DNA from: Heterostelium album PN500
Taxonomy: Eukaryota > Evosea > Eumycetozoa > Acytosteliales > Acytosteliaceae
Length of the DNA stretch: 64,000 bases
Reading direction: 5' to 3'
Assembly (NCBI RefSeq): GCF_000004825.1
Contig: NW_008805065.1
Coordinates: 1,364,001-1,428,000 of the forward strand
Shown: positions 12,713-24,264 of the stretch, in pieces
Position numbering within the stretch: the stretch's first letter is position 1
Layout: every line of letters begins with the position of its first letter
Notes under the pieces: generated by a model
Database searches by the model: none
The model's input: only the letters and a program-made list of their open reading frames with translations
What the model was told of the DNA's origin: nothing
Made by a program: the position numbers and the translations under genes

Positions 12713-13581
12713 ATACAATCGATTGTATATTATTATTATTATTTTATTGTGTTAACACAACTATCATTTAAATTAATTTAATCTAGTTGGAAGAAGCAGA
12801 AAAGATGGTTGAAGAAAAGATTAAGAATACACCAAAGTTACCACTTGAACATTGTTTATTCTGTAGACATGTTAGTGCGACACTCGATGAAAATGTAGAT
12901 CATATGGCAAAACAACATAGTTTCTTCATCCCTGATATTGATTTCTTGGTCGATTTACCAGGACTGTTAAGATATATGAGCGATAAGATTGCAGTTGGTA
13001 ATATTTGTTTGTATTGCAGTGGTAAGGGTAGAGCACTTCACAGTTTGGAAGCCGTACAACGTCACATGATCGATCTCTCTCATTGCAAGATGAACTACGA
13101 CACCGAAGAAAACTCTGATGAATACATTGAATTCTATGACTTTACTAACAGTTACAAAGATCGTTCTAATCCAGATGATGAACTTAAAGAGTATGTTATC
13201 ATTTTTTTTTATTATATATATCATTATATTCTAAAGATTAATTAACATGTTTGTTTGTTTATTTATTCTTTTTATTTATTTATTTTTAATTATAGTAATC
13301 TTGTTATTACAGAGGGTGAAATGATTCTACCGGATGGTACAGTAATTGGACATCGTGACTATGCAGTTTACTACAAACAACATTACCAAGTTGCAAATGT
13401 CAGACAATCATCGATTGCCAAGATCATCAATCAATACAAGACACTCGGATGGCACGAAGTCACTAGATCTACCCAAGAGATTGATCAAAAGATACGTCAT
13501 CGTCAAAATGTCATGGCTCTTAAGGTTGGAATGAAGAAGAACAATCAAAGACATCATCGTCTACAATTATTGATTAATTAA
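12198..13581 (+). CDS. REI1/ZNF622-like zinc-finger 60S maturation factor
   Basis: Four exons (12198-12427, 12528-12669, 12787-13190, 13296-13581) give 353 residues. The N-terminal finger FTCISCRVMFDNPEDQRVHY...LHRFNLKRKV is diagnostic of the REI1/ZNF622 family. A second finger (ECRIC..DKQFSSEGPYNQH) spans exons 1-2. Exon 3 holds LEHCLFCRHVS...VDHMAKQHSFFIPD and ICLYCSGKGRALHSLEAVQRHM, the third and fourth fingers. REI1 is a cytoplasmic factor that helps release Arx1 and recycle Tif6 from late pre-60S subunits. The intron at 12670-12786 contains a CAA run and would add poly-Gln if retained. The protein ends MKKNNQRHHRLQLLIN. Confidence 0.93.
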
Positions 13582-13817
13582 ATTAAATTAAAGTTAAATT
13601 TAAAACAACAACATCATTGTCAACAATTATTCTTCTTCTTTCTTATCTCGTTAAACTAAATATATCATTTAAAAAAAAAAAAATAACTATTCACTTTTCT
13701 TATTCATCTCTTTCTTTTCTCCTTTTTTTTTTTACAAAAATGATCATCAATTTATACAGGTTACTTTTTATTTGTTTAATTTCTTTCATGAAAGTTATAT
13801 ATTATTACTACTATCTC

Positions 13818-14149
13818 TTATTGTTTCATCTTTTCTTCGTATTGTTTCTTTGTCCATGTCTTGAAGTTTATAGCGTGGATGTCTTTCATTAGTTCGCCAA
13901 TGACATCGTTTGCCATACGATGTCTCTCCAAAAGAGACACACCTTCAAATTTATCTGAACCAATTACAATTGAAAACTTTGCTCCACATCCACCCGATAC
14001 ATCTTCTACAATCTATTAATGAATGAATAGTAAACAATATTAATATCTAAAAACTTTTTATATTATAATAATCAGTTATTACATACTATGTTTGAGTCTG
14101 GGAATCCTGATTTCAAGGTATTCTCTAATTGTTCAACTGTAACTGTCAT
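13818..14149 (-). CDS. BolA-family protein (BolA2/BolA3-like)
   Basis: A small gene of 85 residues. Exon 1 is 14149-14087 (21 codons) and exon 2 is 14012-13818; the intron is gtatgt...ttaatag in phase 0. Exon 2 begins IVEDVSGGCGAKFSIVI, the BolA signature with an invariant Cys, followed by LLERHRMANDVIGELMKDIHA where the conserved His of BolA lies. BolA proteins pair with monothiol glutaredoxins to handle [2Fe-2S] clusters in the cytosol or mitochondria. No targeting peptide is seen, which favours the cytosolic BolA2 type. The C-terminal YEEKMKQ is basic. Confidence 0.9.
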
Positions 14150-14399
14150 TGTTTGTTTCGATTGACTGTATAATACGATATATAGATAATTATTATGATT
14201 ATGAGAAAGTGACAATTAATTGAAAAATTAAAAACACCAAATTTTGTCATCAAAACGAACAAGGAACTGGAGTTGCATGGAAGCATTTTTCTTTTTTTTT
14301 TTTTTTTCTTATTTTTTTTTTTGGTGATTTACCAGCTTTGGTCGCATTCATTCTGAATCCATCAGTCTAAAATAGAACAGAACATATAATTTGTATAGT

Positions 14400-14919
14400 T
14401 TACACTTGTAATAACCTCAGTGTAAAAGCTAATATTACATGAAGTATTGTCAACCCTACTCCCCATGCAACACCGAAATACCATTCTAAAAGAAATGAAG
14501 CTGATCTATATATTGCTGCTATAATGGTAGCTTTGTTATATTATAATATAGTGTTATTATCTAAGTTAGTATAGTTTTATATATAGGTTTGTTGGTATTC
14601 ATTGTGTGAAATAATTATGATGATTATAATGATAAAACATACCTGATATACCACCGAAACTGATACCTATTGCAACACCAAAGACAGCAGTGAATATCGG
14701 GATGAAAGGAGAGAGCTTTGAACGTCTTAAGATGATCGATGCGATGAAACCAGATAAAAGGTAGGTCAGTGTACAGCTTACTGTACACCAAAAAGTTATA
14801 GCCAACCAAATATCACCATATTTATGAAAGTATCCATGAAACAAAGATCCATCTGTCAGAGTACGAGTATCAGGGTTAGAATCACCCAATATCATATCAT
14901 AACCTTTATTGATTGTCAT
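14400..14919 (-). CDS. Small multi-pass membrane protein, unidentified
   Basis: Exons 14919-14643 and 14518-14400 give 131 residues. After a polar N-terminus (about 35 residues) there are four hydrophobic segments: [20 protein letters not shown], then one after the charged [11 protein letters not shown], then two in exon 2 (around [15 protein letters not shown] and TILHVILAF). The second segment is Gly-rich, a little like Mic10-type membrane proteins, but the match is too weak for a name. The stop chosen (TAA at 14400-14402) is reached without further splicing. A third exon via a weak donor would change only the last few residues. Confidence 0.65.
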
Positions 14920-15860
14920 CCTATCCTAAATACTATCGGTCTATATAGATTATTCTCTATGTTCGATCGATCTACACTTGAATATACAAATAGTTATTTA
15001 AAATATACTAATCTTTGTGTGTTTTTTTTTTTGTTTTTTTTTGAAATATGTTATATGTCTTGGTGTTTTGTGTGATCACAAACGAAATTAACTAGTTGTG
15101 GTAATATATCTTGATTGTATGATTTTTGATTTTTCTATTATTTTATTTATTTATTATTTGTTTTTTTATTTATTTTTTGATTCTTGTATTCAAAGAACTT
15201 CGGATACTCCAAAAAAAAACTTTACTTTTTTTTTAATAGGTTTATTTTGTATTTTTTATTTTTTGATTTTTTTATTTTTTTGTTAAAGCATTTGATCGTT
15301 ATAAAAACAATGAAAGTTGGTAACTTTTTTTTTCATTCGTCTGTGCCAAATGGTAGTGTATCATAACAAATCACCAACTCATATTTTCATAGTAATTAAT
15401 TGTGATGATTAATGCATTTACGACCTTCAGAAAGTTGATCTGTTGACTATTTTGCATCACCATATGAACCTTTAATAGCTATCACTATATATTTATATTT
15501 TATCTCCTCACTATATTATATTTTATTTCCTCTCAAAACCTAAAAAATTTAAATACTAACTATTTTCTTTTTTCCTCATAATAGGTTCTACATCCATAGA
15601 GATTGATTATAATTGCAAATTAATGAATATAAATAAAATGAAACTTTTTAAATTATCATTTTTTTTGTGTAATTTTATTACTTTATTGTCTTATAATATA
15701 AACATTCAATATTTCCAATATCTCTTTTAAAACTCATCATACTTTTAAAGTCCACTTACTGCGCAATTGTAATATTTTTTTTTTTTGAGTTAACCGACAA
15801 AGCTACAACTATTTTGGTTCCAAAAATTGAAAATATTTTAATTTTTTACTTTTATAATTT
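14920..15860. other. Intergenic, AT-rich
   Basis: Long T and TTTA runs. Short open frames here are low-complexity Phe/Leu/Ile strings that reflect base composition. No coding or structured element is seen. It contains the promoter of the 14400-14919 gene and the 3' flank of the SEC14-GOLD gene. Confidence 0.55.
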
Positions 15861-17213
15861 TTATTCATCTATCTGCTCTTCTGTTGATTCTTTTGGAACT
15901 TCTTCAACTGTTGTTGGTTGTTCTACAATTTCTTTGTTTTCATTTGGTAGATTATCGTCTGTTGTAGTAGTATTAGTTGTTGTTGTTGTTGTAGGTTCTT
16001 CAGTAGTAGTTGTTGTTGTTGCTGCTGAAATTGAAGTTGTAACAGTGGTTGTCGAATTATTATTATTATTATTATTATTATTATTTGGTTTACTCTTAAT
16101 TGTAAAGTGAACAACTTTTTTGTTCATGAATGAATAGGTGTTGTTGAAAATAGCAGTATAGTAGCCGGGTTCTTCAATTCTAAACGATCCTGCATTGTAT
16201 TCATGTTGAGAGAGTGGAACTACAAATTGATTGGCAGAGAGCGGAGATGTGATTACTTTTCCATCTGCCGACTTGACGATACCAAATGAGATATCGTTGG
16301 TTTCTACAATGTATTCCCACTCGATGAGTTGATCCGATGGCAATTCACCTAGTGCCACCTGGTGATATTCCTTTGGCTTGACGGTGGCCATTTCAACTTT
16401 GGCGTCGTCGACACTTGCGATACCACCGTAGCGCGCAGGCAGAGAGTCGGCGTCGATAAACTGAAGCAACTCACGACGATACGTCTTGTTGCTGCAGATG
16501 ATGAACTTCTTTCTGGTGCGATCGTTGGTGAACGAACTAAAGAACGCGTAGAGACGCTCGAAAAACCATGGGACATTGATAAAGAATTTGCGCGCCAACA
16601 TCTCGGGATAGTTGTCTTGCAGGAGCGCGATCGTTGCTTTCGACGCCTGTTTGGTGCGCTTGTCCATGCTGAGCATCGACACGTCCTTGTAGTCGTGAAC
16701 TACCACAATAGATTCGCGGTCATACGCACGGAATCCACCGGATGTCTCTGAGAGCAGTTGAATCGATCGTTCCATCTGTGCGACTTTCCAACGGAGGAAC
16801 TGGTCGACTCCGTCCTTAAAGACAGTGTCGACGTCGATGTTGCAGTAGTAGTTGAACATGAGAGGACGTCCGTCTTTGTCGGCACGGTAGATCTCACCGA
16901 TCTTCTCGTAGTACTCTGGGAATTGCTCGGTCAAGATGTTGTCGACACCAAACTCCTTTCGCCATTTCAGACACGCCTGGAACATCGAGATGGCAGCATC
17001 CAACTTGAAATCTCTGGCTCTCAGAAACTTGAGCAAAACAATATCTCTGTTAGTTGAGTTTTGCTCTAGATTCACTGTCCAGAGAACCAATGTTTTTTCC
17101 TCTGGATAGCCAAGTTCCTCTCTGATCTTTGATAGGGTTTCATCCAACTTTGACCTGAAAGAATCTAAACCCTGTCTTTGAACATCATTTAAATCATTTA
17201 AGAATCCACTCAT
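15861..17213 (-). CDS. SEC14-like CRAL-TRIO and GOLD domain lipid-transfer protein
   Basis: A single exon encodes 450 residues. Residues 45-90 form the CRAL-TRIO N-terminal helices (LLKFLRARDFKLDAAISMF, WRKEFGVD). Residues 95-265 are the SEC14 lipid-binding domain, with SIVVVHDYKDVSM, LLQDNYPEMLARKFFINVPWFF and LPARYGGI. Residues 285-385 form a GOLD domain (IEWEYIVETNDISFGIVK to YSFMNKKVVHFTI). The layout matches patellin and SEC14L2-type proteins, which exchange phosphoinositides or other hydrophobic ligands and work at Golgi or endosomal membranes. The last 65 residues are poly-Asn, poly-Thr and acidic. Coding GC is clearly higher than in flanks. It is single-exon, unlike most neighbours. 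Confidence 0.93.
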   Translation of the reverse strand: MSGFLNDLNDVQRQGLDSFRSKLDETLSKIREELGYPEEKTLVLWTVNLEQNSTNRDIVLLKFLRARDFKLDAAISMFQACLKWRKEFGVDNILTEQFPEYYEKIGEIYRADKDGRPLMFNYYCNIDVDTVFKDGVDQFLRWKVAQMERSIQLLSETSGGFRAYDRESIVVVHDYKDVSMLSMDKRTKQASKATIALLQDNYPEMLARKFFINVPWFFERLYAFFSSFTNDRTRKKFIICSNKTYRRELLQFIDADSLPARYGGIASVDDAKVEMATVKPKEYHQVALGELPSDQLIEWEYIVETNDISFGIVKSADGKVITSPLSANQFVVPLSQHEYNAGSFRIEEPGYYTAIFNNTYSFMNKKVVHFTIKSKPNNNNNNNNNNSTTTVTTSISAATTTTTTEEPTTTTTTNTTTTDDNLPNENKEIVEQPTTVEEVPKESTEEQIDE

Positions 17214-17865
17214 TCTAACCTTTTTATATTAAATTATAATTTTTGGGTAAACAAATAAAATAAAAAAGTAAGTACTTAATAATAAGTGTGTATAAAAAAA
17301 AATAACAATCAGATAAATTTTGAGTGACTAATCATTTTGTGTTGTTTTTATTTTTTATTAATATAAAAGTTTTATTTTTATTTAATTTATTGCATGACTT
17401 TTCAGAATGGTTTAATAAATATATTTAAAAAGGATTTATAAAATTTATTTTTAAAAATATTTATAAAAGGGATTTTATTCTGAATTAGAGCAATAATGGT
17501 TTGCATTAAGTTCTGATCAATATACCTTTCTTTTAAAGGTTAAAGTAGATATTCCTATATCGGCTGTCAAAAGCAAAATCTACAACAATGTAAATATAAA
17601 GTAGATTCATTTAAACGGATTATTAAATAGGTAACTTGATTATCTTTAACACCCGATTGTTGGCAAGCAATCAAGAATATATATTCTATCAATAAATTTG
17701 AAATCTTTATTACACTTTAATGAATTATAATACTGTATGAATCAGTCGGTTAGGATTTTTGTATTTTTTTTTTAAAAAATTTTTTAAAATTGTTATTATT
17801 ATTTTACTTTTTTAAATAAAATTTACATAAACTAAGATAGGTAGATATCTATTTGTATTATAATA
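17214..17865. other. Divergent intergenic region
   Basis: AT-rich promoter region between the SEC14-GOLD gene (minus) and the GOLGA7-like gene (plus). A plain sequence with nothing coding seen. Confidence 0.55.
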
Positions 17866-18894
17866 ATGGCAACAGCACATAATCTGTCAGCGCCATTTCA
17901 AACGATATCGATTGAAAGAGACTATCGTGATTGTATCACTAAATTCTATAGAGAGTTACCAAATGAATTGAATGGAAAAGTATGCTGCTGTCATCATTGA
18001 TTGACCGATTTCAATCATTTATAATCTAATTTATAAATTAATAAACACTTTATAATTAGGTATCACAAAATGAATTTGAACATACAATAGATAAGATAAA
18101 TACTTGGTTGGAGAAAGCAGAGACTATCGACGGAAGAAATGTTTTAGAGGAATGCATAGGTTGTTTAACATTCTTCACTTCATATCTATGGTATAAAGAT
18201 AAATATACATCTGTAAGTCTGCTATATAAATAGATAACATTATAATTGGCCAACTAAATACTTACTTACTTACTTATCATTTGGTACAAAAATAATAATA
18301 ATAATAATAATAATAATGATAATAGAGTGTAGAGAAAATTAGTAGATTCCTTCAAGAACAAAACGATACTGTTTATTATAATAAAGGTATTTCATGGGTT
18401 AATCCAATGAATAATGGTTATTTAAAGGTAAGTAAAACGATGTTTATTAAGTGTTTAAAGATCATTTATAAATGATAATTAACTTTTGCAATCAATCAAA
18501 CACTTTAAACAAAACAAAATAGATTGATATTATCATTCAGAATCCAGCAAATGCAAATCAATCACTTTCACCATTTTCATCGACTTCACTTTCGTCACCA
18601 CCACAATCATCTGTACATACACAACCGACCATCAATATCAATAGTTCACCTGGACAGCTCACCTCTCAGACATCCGACAGTCATGCTGGTGGCGCTGCTT
18701 CACCAAACATCTCCACCGAGATATCAGAACAATCGTCAGCCATCACCACAAACAACACAAACTTTACCAACAACACAACAACTATAACAACAGGCAATCC
18801 AGATACAATCATTAATATCAACAATAACAATCCTCACACTGATTTCTCTTCGGATGACGACGACGCCGATGATACTGATTCCGATACTTTCTAA
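17866..18894 (+). CDS. GOLGA7/Erf4-like palmitoyltransferase accessory protein
   Basis: Four exons (17866-17979, 18060-18212, 18326-18427, 18523-18894), all in phase 0, give 246 residues. The first 130 match the Golgin A7/ERF4 family: ISIERDYRDCITKFYRELPNEL, FEHTIDKINTWLEKAE, LEECIGCLTFFTSYLW and KISRFLQEQNDTVYYNKGI..WVNP, then IDIII. GOLGA7 and yeast Erf4 bind and stabilise DHHC palmitoyltransferases (DHHC9/Erf2) that palmitoylate Ras at the Golgi or ER. After the domain comes a disordered Ser/Thr/Pro/Asn-rich tail of about 110 residues ending in a run of Asp and Ser, which the animal and yeast proteins lack. Confidence 0.92.
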
Positions 18895-19128
18895 AGAAAA
18901 TGTTATCTAAAGAAAAAGTAGCTAGCTAGCAGACAGACAGACAGACAGACAAACAACATCATCCAACTATATCAACAACAATCAAATCAAATCAAATCAA
19001 ATCAAACAGAAAAGAAATCGTCACTTCCCAAATGATAAATCAAAACAACTAAATCAACAGAATATTTAAAACCAACACAACCCACCACAAACTATAGAGA
19101 TGTAAAGTAATAAGGAATGAATATAATT

Positions 19129-20282
19129 TTATTTCATCTCTTGCCTTTTAAGAATATAGAACATCTCTATGATCAATACAATTTCGAAAATAAACTGGGC
19201 ACTCATGGAGAAAATTGCACCGAACGGTGTCTTTTGTCCATTGAATACGACAATCAGTATCACTGATATTGTAGCAACTAGGAATGTCCATGACAAGATT
19301 GTAACTATAAATGTTAACTTTATAATTTGTTTTTTTTTTTTTAATGTAATTTTAATTTATTAGAAAGTTTAATAAAATAATTTTATCATCACCTATTAAA
19401 CTATTATTACTTACTTTTGTAAATACTTTTTCTTTTGTTTTCTTTTCGAATTGTGCATCTCTGATCCTAACGAATATGAGTGATCCGTACACCATGAAAA
19501 AGAATGAAAATACGAATCCAACCACTACAATATAGATTCCATACAACAAATCGATGAGTTCAAGTCCACTATCTAATTTCAAGATATTCGATTGTTCTAG
19601 TCCATAAAGAATTCTTGCAGTCAGCTCTGCCAACAACCAAATAGTATTAACAACTATAAATACTCTTTTTGTAGCGGGAATAAGAATCTTATGACATCTT
19701 GTTGAAAATACATGGTGATAAACACTTATCCTATAATTGTTTTTATACAAAAAAAGTAAATAATTTTTAATACTGGAATTTGAAATCAATATACTTACCA
19801 ATGTAATAATACTAATAAATATGCTGTAAAAACAAAGTATAATGATAGTCCACCGAGTAATTGTGTTATTGTAGGTGGAATTAAATAGGTTTGGACCATT
19901 GGGTCCAAAGATAAATATAAAATTCTAACTATAATATTGATTTCCGATAAAATTTATTAAAAGTTAATTTAATTTTTTAAAAGTAATAATCATACTTACA
20001 AAATGTATTGGATAGTAATATTATAAAACAAATTGATTTCAATGAGAGAATTGGATGGATTTTAATAAAATAGAATAATAATTTATATAACAAGAAAAGA
20101 AAAGTACAACCATAGAGCACCAAGAATATACAACGCCAGAATAAAAAAACATTTCCCAATTCATCTTTGAATGGAGTCTCGCAATAGTTTCCATCCCAAT
20201 ATGCTATACATTCACAAATTCCATCTTTACATATACCATGCTTTCCACAAATATTATCAATTGAACAATTTAATGGTAACAT
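19129..20282 (-). CDS. EGF-like domain protein with seven transmembrane segments
   Basis: Four exons (20282-20000, 19928-19799, 19730-19415, 19317-19129) give 305 residues. Residues 5-35 form an EGF-like module with six Cys (CSIDNICGKHGICKDGICEC..YCE). There follow seven hydrophobic segments, with LGGLSLYFVFTAYLLVLLHW as the third, and a short Lys-rich tail. The exon 4 acceptor was taken as the AG at 19319-19318, since it keeps phase 0 and gives an uninterrupted sixth segment. The 7TM part recalls the THH1/TOM1/TOM3 family or a receptor, but no diagnostic motif fixes this. No signal peptide precedes the EGF module, so how its N-terminus crosses the membrane is unclear. Confidence 0.78.
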
Positions 20283-20960
20283 AATTGTTTTTAAAATAAA
20301 TAAATATAATAAATAAATAATTAAGTTCTTTTTATAAATATATTATATTATATATTTATTTTATAATTTAATTAATGATTGCTATTAAAAAAAACAAACA
20401 TAAGATAAAATCAATAATTAACAAATGTTTACAGATATTGAAATTGAAGGTGATGGTTGGTTGATAGATTCAAGTAGATTATACTCTCCATTCATTCGTT
20501 AATCCATTAATAAGTGTAGTATCAAAGATGCCAATTGTCTGGTCAAGTGGTGGTTGGTGGGTATGTGTTTTATTCTTTTACTACTGAATTTGGTAAATTT
20601 TAAGATATTATCAATTAAATAAGTTATTGTATATGTTCAAAAACAACTTGAAACCCCCTTTAAGAAATTGATTGAATTCTATTGGAAACTACTTTTACTT
20701 TTAAATCAAGCATATCAATGACACTCTTATACACTTTCACCACCGCTATTTTATATATAAATAATAAAAAGTATAAATTTGAATTAACACACACACAACA
20801 AAAATAATATATATTTTTTTATTTATTTACATTAACTTAATCACCACTAATTAAAACTTGTTGTTTTTTAATTAATTGATTAATCGATATATATATATAT
20901 ATGCTCGACGTGGGTACTACTATTATTTGTTATTTAGTATTATTCCTACTTGATTTCGTT
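20283..20960. other. Intergenic with a short coding-like fragment
   Basis: Around 20439-20560 on the plus strand, a stretch reading DIEIEGDGWLIDSSRLYSPF runs to a stop, and a neighbouring frame continues with MPIVWSSGGWW before a gtatgt. It may be a gene relic or chance. The rest is AT-rich, with a TA run at 20889-20902. Confidence 0.4.
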
Positions 20961-22832
20961 CTACTCCCAATCAAATACTTCTTCATCATCATCTTCCAAT
21001 AATGCACTGGCATTCTTTGATGGTGTAACTGGAGTGGTCGTAACTGTAGGTGTAGAAGTAGTGATAGTTGTTGATGTTGTTGGTGGTGGTGGTGATGATG
21101 ATGATGTATTTGTGGTTGGTTCAAATGATGATGTGGTAATATCAATCTTTTGATTAGATTGAACAACTGAATTATTATTATCATTATTATTATCAATATC
21201 ATCCTCCTCGTTATTAATAATAGTAGTAACCGATGTAGTGGTGGTTTGTTCTTCTAAATTAATATCACCCTCATCTTCATTTTCATTACCTTCACCAGTA
21301 GGTACTTGAGGTAAGGTAGTTGTTGAACTATTTAGTCTCTCCTAAAAAATATTATTTTAAAAAAGATATAAATGTAAATAATATATTCTTACTTTTACTT
21401 TTTTTTTTATGAATTGTTTGAATTGAGAACAAGATAATGACAATAACAACAAAATCATCATCATCTTCAATCAATCATGTTATTTATGAAAAAGTGATAG
21501 TTACCTCTTTTTGTTTACGTCTTTCTGCTTCTTCTTCTAAATATTTCAGTTCAATCTCTCTATTTAATTCTTCGTCACTATCAAAACACTCATTATTAGC
21601 AACATTATCAATGTTATTACTATTACTATTTTTAATGATGATATCATCTTCATCATCATCATCATCTTCTAATTGAACATTATTATCTAAATTTGAGTTG
21701 GTAATAGCAGTAGTACTTGTTGTTGTTGTTGTTGTTGTTGTCAAATTATCATTATTTTGAATTTCATTTGATTCATTATCAAACTCAATCTCTTCATCGT
21801 CGCCCCATCCTATTTCCTCATCTTTTGAAACTTCTATAATATTTTTTTTAGATATATATTATGTTAATATGAATTGAATATTTCCTCTTTTAAAGGTTTT
21901 AAAAAAGTATAACTAATTAATGACATACGTTGTAATATTAGTTTTCTTCTCTCTTCTTCCTTCTGTACTTTATATTGTTTATAAAAGTATTTCAACCAGA
22001 ATTGTTGATGAGTTATTTCATTTGGTACTAATTATTAAAATTAAATGTTTTGTTTTGTTAGTTAGATTGTTTTGTTAATTGTTAATTGTTAATTGATTTG
22101 AATAGCTACCATATTTAGTGTAGAGTGACTTTATATTATCATCTCCAGAGAGGATTGTGTTGATTTGACTGTTGTAGTTCTCTAGTGGACCAAATGATTT
22201 CGACCATTGTTCGTAGTCTTCGATGTTTGAAGGGTCGGATGTAAGGTAAGATAATCCTTTCATGAGAAGATTGGTAGATGATGTCTTTAGACTGTTTCCA
22301 CTGTCTGCGAATGATGACGGCGAAGTAGGTGAGACACCACTGCCACTACCGTTAGCGTTACCACCACCGCCAGTTGACTGATTTAATATACCTGCATTCT
22401 CAAGATTATTCTTTACATTGTCCAACTGAGTGTTTATTACAGTACTAGTGTCTTGATACAATGATTTCGAGAACTCTTGTAGATCTTCCTTGTAGATATT
22501 GACGACTTGATCAGATGTTTTCTTTATAGTCTCTACAATATTCATCTGTTGTACGGACTCCACCAACTGATTTCCGAGACTACCAATATCAACATTGCTC
22601 AAGTTATTCAAAGTACTCGATAGATTACTACTTAGACTTGAAAGACCACCCCAAAATCCCCTATAATTATAATAATTATAATAATAATAATAACAAAGAT
22701 GAGTCATTCATCATCATTTATAAAATAAACATATAATTTAGACTAATCTTACCATGAAGAAGTAGAGGGAGCAGTAGTACTATTACCATTACTCTCTATA
22801 TTATCGTTTTCTTCTTCCTCTTCTCTTTGCAT
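20961..22832 (-). CDS. BSD-domain protein, BSDC1-like
   Basis: Five exons (22832-22753, 22660-22110, 22027-21929, 21833-21505, 21341-20961) join in phase to 479 residues. The order of parts matches BSDC1: an N-terminal segment with SSWGFWGGLSS and amphipathic helices, then a BSD domain formed across exons 2-3 (YEQWSKSF, NEITHQQFWLKYFYKQYKV, with the typical F-W pair), then an acidic tail that ends EEVFDWE. BSD domains occur in TFIIH p62 and in synapse-associated proteins; the role of BSDC1 is poorly known. Long poly-Asn, poly-Thr and poly-Asp tracts fill exons 4 and 5. The start ATG 22832 is the only one in frame near the conserved N-terminus. Confidence 0.87.
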
Positions 22833-23876
22833 GGTATGGTATTATATTGACTTTTTGTTTGTTAACAAAAAAAAAAAAGAAAGAAGTTAGAGTTTAGTTT
22901 TTTTTAAAAAAAAAAAGTAGGTGGTGATGTAAATGTAAATTTATTTTTTAAAGTTCAACTGTTTTTTTTTTTTTGAGTCACCATTTCTTTTTTTATTGGG
23001 AACTTATATTTAAAACAAATCATGAAAATAATAAATATCTAAAATCAGCCACAAATTCAGATGATGAAGATTGAACAACACTCTAATTTAAAGAATAAGG
23101 GATATTACTCAGGAAATGGAAAATAATAAAAAGAAACAAAACATTAAACAAAGTTAATGGGTTCAAAAAAAAAAAAACAAAATTAATTAAATTAAATTAA
23201 AAAAAATCATTTGTTTCTAAATTTAGTTTTTTTGGTTTGTTCAAAAATATATTTTTCAATTAATTTAATTTCAATGTTTGATTAATATAAATAAATTAAT
23301 ACTTCTCAATCGAACCATCCAACCTGTGATCCAAATGAGATTGAACTTCAAAACCCTATTAATTCAATTCAAATACAACGAAAAAAAATAAATTAAAATA
23401 AAAACAAACAACTGTTTCTCAACAACCAACATCCAACAGCAAAAACAACAACACCATTCTATTATTGCATTCTATAGACACACAAATAAGAATAGGTTAA
23501 TTAAATTTATCCTTTTTTTTTTTAAATTTATTTTTTTAACACATTTTTAAATTTGTTTTTTTTTTTAAAAATTATTAATTAAAGCACAGAAATAGTATTA
23601 AATATATTATTATTATTATTATCCACATCTATTCAATTCATCCATCTTATTCATTCTTATTTTTTACAATATTTATATAAAAATCTTAATTTTATTTTAT
23701 TTTTCAACTTTTTTTTTTTTTGGCAATACAAATTTTACAATAAAAAAAGTACAAGTTTTGTTGTTGGATTTAATAACAATTCAGTTCAGTTCACCGATTT
23801 TTTTTAAAAAAAATTTTGTTGAATAGTCCAATTAATATCAATAATTATTTATACATATACATATAATACATAAAAA
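22833..23876. other. Divergent intergenic region
   Basis: About 1 kb of AT-rich sequence with many A and T homopolymers between the BSDC1-like gene (minus) and the endosulfine gene (plus). Nothing coding or structured recognised. Confidence 0.55.
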
Positions 23877-24264
23877 ATGACATCTACTGAAGAAAAGGTA
23901 AGCAATAGATTAAAAGATAAACAAACAAACAAACGATATATAGTCTTATTTACTCAATGTTTTAACATATATTTCCTTTTATAGCCACCCAATTTCGATA
24001 ATATGTCTGCAGACGAGAAGAGATTGTATGAGAAATACGGAAGATTACCAAAACAATCTCAATTACTTGCTAAAAAGGTATGAACATATCATTTTGTTGA
24101 CAGGTTATTGTTGTTTTAACTAACTTTTCAATTACCTACAATAATTCAACTAAATATATGATATATAGGATAAGAAGTTTTTCGATAGCGCAGATTGGGC
24201 AAAAGGACAACACGAAGCAAAAGAACAACAAAAACAACCTTCGGAAAAACCAATTAGCGAATAA
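23877..24264 (+). CDS. Alpha-endosulfine (ENSA/ARPP19) family PP2A inhibitor
   Basis: A very small gene: exons 23877-23897, 23985-24077 and 24169-24264, all phase 0, encode 69 residues. The sequence SADEKRLYEKYGRLP followed by KKFFDSADWAKGQ has the endosulfine signature; FDS(G/A)D contains the Ser that Greatwall-type kinase phosphorylates. Phosphorylated ENSA/ARPP19 binds and blocks PP2A-B55 and so controls mitotic entry and, in yeasts, nutrient-dependent quiescence. The canonical FDSGDY is FDSADW here. The protein is shorter than the human ones (about 112-121 residues) and lacks the C-terminal PKA site region. Confidence 0.93.

Noticed and set aside
13617-13892. 91-residue plus-strand open frame
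   Set aside because: Overlaps the BolA gene on the opposite strand, which has clear family motifs; the frame is T-run derived.
15098-15366. Overlapping plus-strand open frames rich in Phe, Leu, Ile and Tyr
   Set aside because: Low-complexity translation of T-rich intergenic DNA; no start context, splice sites or homology.
16349-17057. Open frames antisense to the SEC14-GOLD gene
   Set aside because: They mirror the codon use of the real gene and lack any known motif.
20425-20570. Short coding-like stretch DIEIEGDGWLIDSS and MPIVWSSGGWW
   Set aside because: Stops quickly, frames disagree, and no start or further exon could be joined. Listed only as a possible relic in the spacer.
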